Below, piece by piece: positions 25,116 to 33,274 of a stretch of 64,000 bases of DNA. Where the stretch lies: the NCBI GenBank assembly GCA_029261555.1, contig JAJDBB010000039.1, positions 1 through 64,000 of the forward strand, read 5' to 3'. Source of the DNA: Nitrospinaceae bacterium. Its GTDB lineage: Bacteria > Nitrospinota > Nitrospinia > Nitrospinales > JACRGP01. How positions within the stretch are numbered: the first letter of the stretch is position 1; the number at the start of each line of letters is the position of its first letter. Both the position numbers and the translations under genes were made by a program. The notes under the pieces were generated by a model that was given only the letters and a program-made list of their open reading frames with translations, ran no database searches and had not been told where the DNA came from.

Positions 25116-27071
25116 TCAAGCGGTCGTTAACTTTTCAAGTTCCGTAGAAATTTTCTCCCACTCGCTCGTCAGATCCTTTTCGCGTTTTTCCATTTTGCGT
25201 TTATTCTCCTGAGCCTCCAAAAGGGCGCTTTTTTGTTCGGCTTCGTAAATTGCGGGGTCGGCCAACAATTCGTCCAGGCGGCCTTTTTCTTTCATCACCT
25301 TCTCCAGTTTCTTTTCCACTTCATTCAGGCGCGTCTGCAAAGGCTTTAACCTCTGGCGCCGTTGCGCGCGCGCTTCGGCCTCCTGGCGCTTGCGCTCCTT
25401 GCCTTTTTTTGCGCCGCCTCCGTTTTCCACCGCAGGCTGTTTCCCGCCTTTCGCGGAAGCCGCAAGTTCCGCCTCGCGTTCGCGTGCCTTGGCCCATTCG
25501 TAATCGCTGTAGTTGCCGACGTACTCCTTGATCGCCCCGTTTTCCACTTCCCACACGCGGTTGACGACGCCGTCGAGGAAATACCGGTCGTGAGAGATAG
25601 CGACGATGGAGCCTTCGTAATCCGCCAACGCGGCGGCGAGCACTTCGCAGGAGGGAATGTCCAGATGGTTGGTCGGCTCGTCGAGCAACAGGACGGACGC
25701 GGGATTGACCAGCATGCGCGCCAGCGAGAGCCGCGACCGCTCCCCGCCGGACAACACGCCGGCTTTTTTAAAAACGTCGTCGCCGGAAAATAAAAACGCG
25801 CCCAGGATCCCGCGTAGCTGGCCCATCAACATTTTTCCTCCGGCGCCTTGCAAGGTTTCCAGAACCGTCTGGTTCGGGTCCAGCGATTCGGACTGGTGTT
25901 GGGCGAAATAGGCGCGCGCGACCTTGTGTCCCAATTCAATCGTTCCCTTGTCAGGAGACAACACTCCGCCCATCAACTTTAACAGGGTGGATTTTCCCGC
26001 TCCGTTTTCACCGACCAGAGCGACCTTCCATCCGCGTTCCAGAGTGACTGAAAAATTTTGGTAGACGCGAAGGGGACCGTAACTCTTGTCGACGTTTTTC
26101 AATTCGATCCCGATGCGCCCGGTGCGTTCGGGTTGCGGAAATCGAAAGCTTGCCTTTTTGTTTTGCGTCGCGGTTTCGACGCGCTCAATTTTGTTGAGGA
26201 GCTTGATCCGGCTTTGCACCTGCGTTGCCTTGGTGTTCTTGGCGCGGAAGCGGTCGATAAATTTTTCAATCTCGGCGATTCTTTTTTGCTGATTGGTCGC
26301 GGCGGCTTCCAACTGCGCCGCTCGTTCCGCCTTCAGCCGTTCATAATCGGTGTAGTTCCCGGCATAGAGGGATAACTTGCCTCGGTCCAGCTCCGCTACT
26401 CTTTGCACCAACGCGTCGAGAAAATTCCGGTCGTGGGAGATCAGCAAAATCGCGCCTTCGAAGCTTTTTAAAAACGATTCCAGCCAGACCACCGAGCGCA
26501 GGTCGAGGTGGTTGGTGGGTTCGTCCAACAACAACGCTTCCGGGTTTTGCAACAGCAGTTGCGCAAGCTCAACGCGCATGCGCCAGCCGCCGCTGAAAAC
26601 CGACACCGGACGGTCCATTTGTTCTTCCTTGAAACCAAGTCCGGACAGGATGGCCCGCGCCTTGGGTTCCCGCTCGTATCCGTCCAGATGTTCAAACTGG
26701 TGTTGCAGGTCGCCGAATTTGTGGCTCCAGCCTTCCGGGTCGGCCTTATGAAACGCTTCGTCGTTCTGCAATTGTTCGAGCGATTTTTTGACCTGGAAAA
26801 AATGCGGATCGCCGGCAATCACGCGCTCCAAAATAGAGTCTTCGCCGTCTGGCAGATCCTGGGCCAGCCGTCCCATGCGCGCGCCCTTGCGAATGGAAAC
26901 GGTTCCCGAATCGACGTCTTCTTCTTTCACGATGATTCTCATCAGCGTGGTTTTGCCCATCCCGTTGGCGCCCACCAGCCCGACCCGCTCGCCGGGCCGC
27001 AGGTGAAAGGAATCGCCGCTGAATATTATTTTGGAGCCGTACTGTTTTTTTATGTTTTGCAGGTTGATCAT
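25116..27071 (-). CDS. ABC-F family ATPase (translation factor type)
   Basis: Soluble protein with two ABC cassettes and no membrane segments: Walker A GANGMGKTT (~residue 34) and GENGAGKST (~residue 353), signatures FSGGWRMR and LSGGERSRLSLAR, and Walker B LLLDEPTNHLD in both halves. ABC-F proteins bind the ribosomal E site and regulate or rescue translation. A C-terminal coiled coil (LQTRLNEVEKKLEKVMKEKGRL...) resembles the Uup/YheS group. At 651 aa it is full length. It starts 9 nt after the permease gene stop, so it is probably cotranscribed with the transporter although functionally separate. Confidence 0.93.
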   Translation of the reverse strand: MINLQNIKKQYGSKIIFSGDSFHLRPGERVGLVGANGMGKTTLMRIIVKEEDVDSGTVSIRKGARMGRLAQDLPDGEDSILERVIAGDPHFFQVKKSLEQLQNDEAFHKADPEGWSHKFGDLQHQFEHLDGYEREPKARAILSGLGFKEEQMDRPVSVFSGGWRMRVELAQLLLQNPEALLLDEPTNHLDLRSVVWLESFLKSFEGAILLISHDRNFLDALVQRVAELDRGKLSLYAGNYTDYERLKAERAAQLEAAATNQQKRIAEIEKFIDRFRAKNTKATQVQSRIKLLNKIERVETATQNKKASFRFPQPERTGRIGIELKNVDKSYGPLRVYQNFSVTLERGWKVALVGENGAGKSTLLKLMGGVLSPDKGTIELGHKVARAYFAQHQSESLDPNQTVLETLQGAGGKMLMGQLRGILGAFLFSGDDVFKKAGVLSGGERSRLSLARMLVNPASVLLLDEPTNHLDIPSCEVLAAALADYEGSIVAISHDRYFLDGVVNRVWEVENGAIKEYVGNYSDYEWAKAREREAELAASAKGGKQPAVENGGGAKKGKERKRQEAEARAQRRQRLKPLQTRLNEVEKKLEKVMKEKGRLDELLADPAIYEAEQKSALLEAQENKRKMEKREKDLTSEWEKISTELEKLTTA

Positions 27072-27080
27072 TGTTTCCTT

Positions 27081-28061
27081 TTATCTTTGCTTGCGCAGTT
27101 TTGGGTTGAATGCCTCGCGCAGTCCCTCGCCACAAAGATTGAAGGCGAGGACCACGAAAAAAATCGCGAATCCGGGAATAAACGTGAGCCAGGGCGCGTC
27201 GAAAATATAACTCTTGCCGTCGGCCAGAATGTTGCCCCATGTGGCGTTGGGCGGTTGCACGCCGAAGCCGAGAAAGCTCAGCGCCGACTCGGTTAAAATC
27301 GCCGTCGCCACGCCGATGGCAGCGGAGACCAGCACCGGCGCCATGGCGTTGGGGACCATGTGGATGAAAATGATTCGCCATTCCGGGATGGCCTGGGCGC
27401 GCGCGGCGTGGACAAAGTCCTGCTCGCGCAATCGCAAAAACTCGGCGCGCACGAACCGCGCCGTTCCCATCCAACTGGTGAGGCCAATCACGATCATGAT
27501 GTTATAAATGCTCGGAGGCAAAAGCGCAACGACGGTTAGGATTAAAAAAAACACCGGGAAGCAAAGCATGATATCCACAAAGCGCATAATGAGCGTGTCG
27601 ACGGTGATGAATCCGAGCTTGACTCTGCCGTAATATCCCGCCAGGCCGCCCAATAAAATGCCCACGGAGATTGAAATGCCGACGGCGACGAAACCGACGG
27701 TGAGCGAGACGAAGGTTCCCTGAAGCATGCGCGCGAACACGTCGCGCCCCAACTCGTCGGTCCCCAACAAATAAATTCCCATGAACGGCGCGTCCGCTTG
27801 TGGCGTCGCGGCGCCGGAAAAGGTGGACAGCGGCGGCTTGAACTTTTCGGCCAGGCGCACCATCTGCGGGTCGAGCGCCTGCGTCCAATCCGTCAATCCC
27901 TTCCCAAAGACCGCGACGACCAGCAGGAGTCCCAGGAAGTACAGACTGACAATCGCCGATTTGTTTTTCTTGAAAATTTCCCACTGCTCGCGAAAGGGGC
28001 TTGCCGGGGACGGTGGTATATTGCCGGGGTCGAGAGGCGGCGCCAGGGTCGCGGATTTCAT
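27081..28061 (-). CDS. Peptide/nickel-type ABC transporter permease, OppC/DppC family
   Basis: Inner-membrane subunit of a peptide importer. N-terminal FREQWEIFKKNKSAIVSLYFLGLLL is the typical OppC N-terminal helix region, then GTDELGRDVFARMLQG and the EAA loop RAQAIPEWRIIFIHMVPNAMAP. C-terminal SFLGFGVQPPNATWGNIL is diagnostic. The product is 326 aa with about six membrane helices. It overlaps the OppB-type gene by 4 nt (ATGA). No substrate-binding protein or OppD/OppF ATPase is nearby. Confidence 0.94.
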   Translation of the reverse strand: MKSATLAPPLDPGNIPPSPASPFREQWEIFKKNKSAIVSLYFLGLLLVVAVFGKGLTDWTQALDPQMVRLAEKFKPPLSTFSGAATPQADAPFMGIYLLGTDELGRDVFARMLQGTFVSLTVGFVAVGISISVGILLGGLAGYYGRVKLGFITVDTLIMRFVDIMLCFPVFFLILTVVALLPPSIYNIMIVIGLTSWMGTARFVRAEFLRLREQDFVHAARAQAIPEWRIIFIHMVPNAMAPVLVSAAIGVATAILTESALSFLGFGVQPPNATWGNILADGKSYIFDAPWLTFIPGFAIFFVVLAFNLCGEGLREAFNPKLRKQR

Positions 28062-29020
28062 TGGAATTTTATCCTGGGATCGGCGATGGCGTAAAGCACG
28101 TCCGAGATCAGGGTGCCCGCAAGGACCAGCACGGCGGTGATGAAATTGAGCGTGAGGATGACCGGGAAATCACGCGCCAGTATGGCCTCGTAACCGAGCC
28201 TGCCGATTCCCGGCCAGGCGAAGATGGTTTCAAAGATAACCGAGCCGCCGATCATGTCCGGGAGCATCAAGCCGAACATAGTGATGAAGGGGAGCAGGGC
28301 GTTGCGCAATCCGTGGCGATAGACCGCGACGTCGTCGGACAATCCCTTGGCATAGGCGGTGCGCATGTAATCCTGGCTCAACACCTCGAGCATCTGCGAG
28401 CGGACGTAGCGGGAGAGGACCGCAGTACCCGCCACAGCAGCCATGAGCGCGGGGATGGTCAAATGCCACAGGCGGTCCATGGAACGGAACCAGAATGAAG
28501 CCTCCTCCAACCCAAACGTTTGCAGACCCACCACTGGCACGTTGAAATTTTTCACCACGAATATGATCGCCATGTAGGACAGGAAAAAACCGGGAATGGA
28601 GATCAGCGCGTACGAGACCAGCGTGGTCGCCTTGTCGTACAGCCCGCCGCGATGGAGCGCGGCGCGAACGCCGACGGGGAAGGCGACGCACCAGACGATC
28701 AGCGTGGCGACGAAGAACAGAGTGAGCGAATTGAAAAAGCGGTCGCCGATTTTTTCCATCACGGGCCGTCCGTCCTTGAACGAACGCAACTCGCCGGTGA
28801 ACAGGTCGCGCATCCAGTAATAATATTGAACGTGCGCGGGGTCGTCGAGATGAAAGGCGGCGCGGATACGGGCGATATCTTCGGCCTTCATGCGCGGGTT
28901 TGATGGATCGACCAGGCTGGGTTCCCCCGGCGCCAGGTGCACGATGGCGTGGGAGATGATGGAAACAAAAACCAGGAGGATGATCTTTTGCCAGATATTT
29001 CGGAGGATGTAAGCCGTCAT
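28058..29020 (-). CDS. Peptide/nickel-type ABC transporter permease, OppB/DppB family
   Basis: Partner permease of the downstream OppC-type subunit. The N-terminal membrane helix, the EAA-loop sequence YMRTAYAKGLSDDVAVYRHGLRNALLPF, and the terminal GGSVIFETIFAWPGIGRL...DPRIKF are family hallmarks. The product is 320 aa. It heads a minus-strand unit OppB-OppC-ABC-F and is divergent from the metalloprotease gene. The N-terminal periplasmic loop (LAPGEPSLVDPSNPRMKAEDIARIRAAFHLD) is of the DppB type. Confidence 0.94.
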   Translation of the reverse strand: MTAYILRNIWQKIILLVFVSIISHAIVHLAPGEPSLVDPSNPRMKAEDIARIRAAFHLDDPAHVQYYYWMRDLFTGELRSFKDGRPVMEKIGDRFFNSLTLFFVATLIVWCVAFPVGVRAALHRGGLYDKATTLVSYALISIPGFFLSYMAIIFVVKNFNVPVVGLQTFGLEEASFWFRSMDRLWHLTIPALMAAVAGTAVLSRYVRSQMLEVLSQDYMRTAYAKGLSDDVAVYRHGLRNALLPFITMFGLMLPDMIGGSVIFETIFAWPGIGRLGYEAILARDFPVILTLNFITAVLVLAGTLISDVLYAIADPRIKFQ

Positions 29021-29250
29021 GTTGCCGTGAATGAGGTCTGCGGGTAGCTGAAATGTTTTTTAACGCTCTATGGTTATGTTAATTTAAAGGCGGAGAAAAA
29101 CAACCCTCAAAAAGGAATTGTTCTTAACCTCCTCCCCCCCCCTCCGCCACGCTCCGGATAATGAAATAGTTGGCGCTTCCCGGTTTTGCGGTTAAAATAT
29201 TTAAAATCCTTTTATTCGGAAGCCCAGTCATTTTAATCAGCGGGGGAGCC

Positions 29251-31041
29251 ATGAAACCAGTTCAGATATTTGCGCGAGCGCTTTTGACGTTTCTACTTAC
29301 ATTTTTGCTGGCCGGCGTTGCGATTGCCCAAACGGCGCCTTCCCTGTTCATGAATCCCTCGGTTCAAACGGACGCTTCGGGCGTCCATGGCCCTGAAGTG
29401 ACGCGTTCGCGGCCCGTGGATATCAATTTTAATCTGTTGACGCAAGCGGACCCGGCGTCCGGCGCCGTGCCTCTGAACCTGAACCTCTTCGACGACGCGT
29501 CGCTCACAACTCAGATCGATGGGATGAAATCCAAGCCGTCCGGCGCCCGCATTTACACCGGCTCTGTTGAGGGCGGGGGTCCGTTCAGCCAGGCGACTAT
29601 CGTGGTGAACGGCGACACCGTGGCGGGAGATATTTTTGACGGTCACAATCTTTATCAAATCCGCAGTCGAGGGAACGGTTTGCACGAGGTTCGCGAAATC
29701 GACTCGTCACAATTTCCACCGGACAGCGATCCCATCCCGGTTTACTCCCCCCCGACGCAAGGAGACGCACCGGTCGCTAACGCGGACGACGGTTCGGTCA
29801 TCGACGTGCTGGTGGTCTACAGCGACGACGCAAGAGTTCAGGCGGGCGGCACGACCGCCATGGAAACCGAGATCGATCTGGCCGAAACATTAACCAATAC
29901 TTCTTATACCAACAGCGGCGTCGACCATACGATCAACATAGTTGGCAAAACGGAAGTGGCTTATAACGAAACGGGATTCTCCTTCACCCAGGCGTTGAAC
30001 GACGTGACGGGAACTAGCGCCACGCAGGATTTAAGCGCGGTGCGAACGCAACGCGATACGCTGGGCGCCGACCTGGTGGTGTTTCTCGTGAAGGGAGACG
30101 GGAGTTTTTGCGGGCTGGCCTGGTTGATGACCACCGTTTCTTCCACCTTCGAGACCAACGGTTTTTCCGTCACGGCGGAAGGGAGTTGCGCTACGACCAA
30201 CTTCACTTTCGGGCACGAAATCGGGCATAACAGCGGAGCGCGGCACGACCGGACCGCCGACCCGACGGACAACTCTCCGTTTACTTTCAATCATGGGCAC
30301 ATCCTTTCCGGCAACAGCTTTCGCACGATCATGGCGTTGTCGACCGGGACGCGCATTCAGTTCTGGTCCAATCCGGCCGTCAGTTCCTCCGGCATTCCAA
30401 CCGGTATCGCCGAGGGCAACGCCCTTGCCGCCGACAATCAAAAAACGCTGGATCAAACCGCGCTTACGATATCCAATTTTCGCGCCTCCGTTTCAAGCGT
30501 TTCCAATACGGCGATACCGAGCAACCTGTTTACCCGATCCAAAAAACATCGGGTGGTTTCCCCATATTGGCAGGCGGATTTAGGCATCTACACTTTCATC
30601 GCCATTTCCCATCCATCGCTTTCCGGGATGAACTCCCAGATCGGCGTTTCCGTCAATCCGGTGTTGGACGACGTTTCCGCCATCTACGGAACCCCGGCGG
30701 AATTCACCATCCTTTCGGGAGAAACCAAGAGGTTATTCATCACGGGAGCGAATAATACCGTCGCCTCTCTTACCGGCATCACGGGAGCCAGCCTCATCAC
30801 CGGCACCGATACTATCGGTAACCAGGGGCAGTTGATTGTCAACCCGGTGGCCAGCAACCCGGAGAAGTTTTTGGGAATCGCAAGTTCCGCCAGTCGGGGG
30901 TTTCCGGATATCACCGCGCTTTCCTTCTGGGGAGCGGTGGTCATCCCCACAAGCTCCACGGGGTTCGCCATGGAATTTATCGGCGATATGCAGGATTCGC
31001 GCGCGTTTCAACAAGCGGGAAATTTTAGCGGCGTGAATTGA
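29251..31041 (+). CDS. Secreted zinc metalloprotease (reprolysin-like) with novel C-terminal domain
   Basis: The start at 29251 gives a clean signal peptide (LLTFLLTFLLAGVAIAQ). A propeptide-like region (~residues 35-180) precedes a zincin domain with HEIGHNSGARHD (HExxHxxGxxHD, ~residues 322-333), preceded by paired cysteines and followed by a Met-turn candidate RTIMALS. This fits the M12B/reprolysin-5 clan. From ~residue 431 to the end (596) lies a separate domain: VVSPYWQADLGIYTF, ISHPSLSGM, FWGAVV, TGFAMEFIGD, ending NFSGVN. The same domain forms the whole mature part of the two secreted proteins at 56.4-57.7 kb. Its role could be surface attachment, recognition or secretion; that is inference. 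Confidence 0.88.
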   Translation: MKPVQIFARALLTFLLTFLLAGVAIAQTAPSLFMNPSVQTDASGVHGPEVTRSRPVDINFNLLTQADPASGAVPLNLNLFDDASLTTQIDGMKSKPSGARIYTGSVEGGGPFSQATIVVNGDTVAGDIFDGHNLYQIRSRGNGLHEVREIDSSQFPPDSDPIPVYSPPTQGDAPVANADDGSVIDVLVVYSDDARVQAGGTTAMETEIDLAETLTNTSYTNSGVDHTINIVGKTEVAYNETGFSFTQALNDVTGTSATQDLSAVRTQRDTLGADLVVFLVKGDGSFCGLAWLMTTVSSTFETNGFSVTAEGSCATTNFTFGHEIGHNSGARHDRTADPTDNSPFTFNHGHILSGNSFRTIMALSTGTRIQFWSNPAVSSSGIPTGIAEGNALAADNQKTLDQTALTISNFRASVSSVSNTAIPSNLFTRSKKHRVVSPYWQADLGIYTFIAISHPSLSGMNSQIGVSVNPVLDDVSAIYGTPAEFTILSGETKRLFITGANNTVASLTGITGASLITGTDTIGNQGQLIVNPVASNPEKFLGIASSASRGFPDITALSFWGAVVIPTSSTGFAMEFIGDMQDSRAFQQAGNFSGVN

Positions 31042-31094
31042 CTGGTCAACCCGTCAATGCGGTCGGCATTTCATTAAATAGAAAGTAGGCGGAA

Positions 31095-31889
31095 ATGGCG
31101 GGACCACAATCGGGAGTTTTTGACCTGTCCCATAAACACATTACGCTTTTAGCGCTGGAGGTTCCGGAAGCGGGCCTGAGCGCGGGGAGCGTGAGCAAGG
31201 CGGCGGCGGTGATCCCCGCATTGACCGCCGGATTGGGAAAGGATCGCCCGGAATGGAATCCGGTTTCTTTCGTCGCGTTCCGCCCCTTGTTCTGGAGCTT
31301 TGCCTGGCAGGGCGGACAGCCCAGCGGCTTGCACCCGGCGCGTAAGTTATTCGGCGCCGTCGAAGCGGCGGAGCTGGAAGGCGATATGTTGATCTGCCTG
31401 GCCTCGGAATCCCCGGAATGCAACGACGCTTTGGAACAACTTGTTCTTGAGAAACTAGGCCGGGCGGTAGACATTCTGGAAAATTTTAAATTTCCTCCCT
31501 CCCCGGACGCCCGTTCATTAAGCGAACCCACCCGCAATACCCTGATTGGCAAGGATGACCCGGAATTTGAAAACGGAGCGCTGGCGGTCACGCGACATTT
31601 TTTCCGGCCAGGAGCGGCGTCTTCCACGCCGGTTTTTTCGAACCCCGAACAATTGGGCGAGGGTTATTGTTTCTCCTGCGAAAATGACGAGGATTGTTTC
31701 CAAATCGTAATGAGCAAGGACGCAGTGAGTTTTTCAGGCTTGGCCGATCCGGAGGACGTCGAGGGCGTGGAAATAAAGTCTAAAGGATATTATTTTATTC
31801 CATCGCTTGATGTTTTACTGGGTTTGCGACTGGGCGGCATCCGCATGGGCACCCTGTCCCCCACCCACCCTTATAAAGATCCAGCGTGA
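31095..31889 (+). CDS. DyP-type peroxidase-like protein lacking the usual catalytic segment
   Basis: Recognised by comparison with YfeX-type DyP peroxidases from memory: N-terminal PQSGVF...HITLLALEV, then FVAFRPLFWSFAWQGG in place of the VVAFGNNTWR stretch, then a second ferredoxin-like half with LAVTRHFFRPGAAS (cf. LKIVRQSLPYGTAS), a GYCFSC strand and GYYFIPSLDVLLGL (cf. GYYFAPSLDKLMAL). The GxxDG motif with the catalytic Asp is missing; the segment that carries it and the proximal heme histidine looks shortened by roughly 35 residues. It is therefore likely a non-peroxidase paralogue, perhaps not heme-binding. The product is 264 aa, 53 bp after the metalloprotease gene on the same strand. 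Its stop codon falls inside a repeat hairpin. Confidence 0.55.
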   Translation: MAGPQSGVFDLSHKHITLLALEVPEAGLSAGSVSKAAAVIPALTAGLGKDRPEWNPVSFVAFRPLFWSFAWQGGQPSGLHPARKLFGAVEAAELEGDMLICLASESPECNDALEQLVLEKLGRAVDILENFKFPPSPDARSLSEPTRNTLIGKDDPEFENGALAVTRHFFRPGAASSTPVFSNPEQLGEGYCFSCENDEDCFQIVMSKDAVSFSGLADPEDVEGVEIKSKGYYFIPSLDVLLGLRLGGIRMGTLSPTHPYKDPA

Positions 31890-31992
31890 CGCTGCCACTC
31901 GCCGTGGGGGCAGGGTCTGAGATGCAAGCTCACCGCAGTTTGTAGCGTTACCCAAACAAATTACACTTATATGCCTCCGGGGGCTACCCCGG
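31879..31992. repeat. Complete composite dispersed repeat at a convergent gene junction
   Basis: Three modules occur in order: CAGCG-TGA-CGCTG (31882-31894); GCCACTCGCCGTGG with TCTGAGATGCAAGCTCACC; and a CGTTACCCAAACAAATTACAC segment leading to the hairpin CCGGGG-GCTA-CCCCGG (31977-31992). The TGA of the first hairpin loop is the stop of the DyP-like gene, and the last hairpin encodes C-terminal residues of the FAH-family protein on the other strand. Confidence 0.85.
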
Positions 31993-32635
31993 CCATCTCC
32001 CAGGAGAAGCGGCCAATCAGGTCGCTTTCAAGAGTGATCTTGTTTCCGGAAACTAATGGGCCAACACCGGCGGGCGTTCCGGTATAGATGAGGTCGCCAG
32101 GCATGAGCCGCCAGCGTAGGCTCAAAAAACGGATCAAGGTTTTAATGGGAAAGATCATATCCTTCGTATTGCCTTCCTGGCGAAGGCGTCCGTTCACAAA
32201 GCATTTAAACGAAATATTTTCCAGGTCGATGGAATCGTCGAAGGGTATGAATTGCCCGATTGGAGCGCTTTGGTCGAAGGCCTTCGCCAACTCCCAGGGA
32301 AGTCCCTTGGCCTTGAGTTGTTTTTGGACGTCGCGCAGGGTGAGGTCCAGCCCCAAGCTGATTCCGGCTATATACGAGGACGCGGCGGCTTCGTCAATGG
32401 CGGCGCCTTCCTTGCCGATCAAGACGACTGCCTCGGCTTCGTGTTGCAAATCTTCCCCGTAAGGCGGACGGCGCAAGGTTTGTCCTTTGCGCGCCAGGCA
32501 GGCAACGGGTTTCATGAACACCACCGGCTCGGCGGGCGTTTCGTTTTCCAGTTCGCGGACGTGCTCGCGATAGTTGCGCCCGATGCAAAATATCCGGCGT
32601 GGCTCGATCACGCGTTTACCCACCTGAAACGGCAA
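31967..32635 (-). CDS. Fumarylacetoacetate hydrolase family protein
   Basis: FAH-fold metal-dependent hydrolase or decarboxylase of beta-diketo acids, often acting as an oxaloacetate or acylpyruvate enzyme. The C-terminal catalytic core is seen in IFCIGRNYREHVRELEN, QHEAEAVVLIGKEG (metal ligands H-E-x-E), GISLGLDLTLRDVQ and PGDLIYTGTPAGVGPL. The product is 222 aa, the length of the compact YcgM/FAHD1-type members. The final residues GVAPGGI are encoded by a dispersed-repeat hairpin, so the extreme C terminus is probably not ancestral. The AhpD-like gene lies 23 nt upstream on the same strand. Confidence 0.9.
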   Translation of the reverse strand: MPFQVGKRVIEPRRIFCIGRNYREHVRELENETPAEPVVFMKPVACLARKGQTLRRPPYGEDLQHEAEAVVLIGKEGAAIDEAAASSYIAGISLGLDLTLRDVQKQLKAKGLPWELAKAFDQSAPIGQFIPFDDSIDLENISFKCFVNGRLRQEGNTKDMIFPIKTLIRFLSLRWRLMPGDLIYTGTPAGVGPLVSGNKITLESDLIGRFSWEMAGVAPGGI

Positions 32636-32658
32636 TGTCGTTGAAATGAATATGGGCG

Positions 32659-33168
32659 TCAGCCTTCTTGCGGTTGCAACTCATCGTCCACAGGCGTTTG
32701 CGCGACATGGTTGATGTAGTTGGTGATTGTTTTGAGTCCGATCAACGTGATGATTTCGTAAAGCCTGGCCCGGTCTATCCCCTGACTTTCGAAGGTCTTT
32801 AAGTCGTCTTCGCTCAACCAGCCCTGTTTGTCGAACACTATTCGCGCCGCTTCGACGGCGGGTTGAACGTCCTTGTTGGCAGGGGTCAAACCCTCGCCCA
32901 CCGCCTTGAGATCGCATGCTTCCAGCCCCATCATGGAGCCGCCCGCCGTGTGGGCCGCGGAGCAGTAATGGCAATCGTTTTTGGCGGAAACGGCCAACTG
33001 AACGGCCTGCTGTTCCTGCGAACTGAGAACGCCTTCCGCCAGGTATTCCTGGGCCTTCAGGTACAGACCGGCCACTGCGGGATTTTTGGACATTTCCTTG
33101 ATGACATTGGGCACGAAGCCAAATTTCTTTTGAGCGTCCTGAAAAATATCGTTTGTCGCCGTGTTCAT
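32659..33168 (-). CDS. Carboxymuconolactone decarboxylase/AhpD-like protein
   Basis: All-helical alkylhydroperoxidase-D-fold protein, commonly involved in thiol-dependent antioxidant defence. The active-site signature is AVQLAVSAKNDCHYCSAAHTAGG, with a CxxC pair (~residue 62) and the downstream His. The product is 169 aa, cytosolic. It lies immediately upstream of the FAH-family gene with a 23-bp gap, so it is likely in the same transcript. Native reductant and substrate are unknown. Confidence 0.88.
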   Translation of the reverse strand: MNTATNDIFQDAQKKFGFVPNVIKEMSKNPAVAGLYLKAQEYLAEGVLSSQEQQAVQLAVSAKNDCHYCSAAHTAGGSMMGLEACDLKAVGEGLTPANKDVQPAVEAARIVFDKQGWLSEDDLKTFESQGIDRARLYEIITLIGLKTITNYINHVAQTPVDDELQPQEG

Positions 33169-33274
33169 AGAGATCCCCCGGTTATTTGGTAAATGAATAT
33201 CAATATAGGTCGGGTAATCTTGGGAAATCTTACAATACTTTTAATATAGAGAAGTTTTTTAGACCTGTAAAAAT

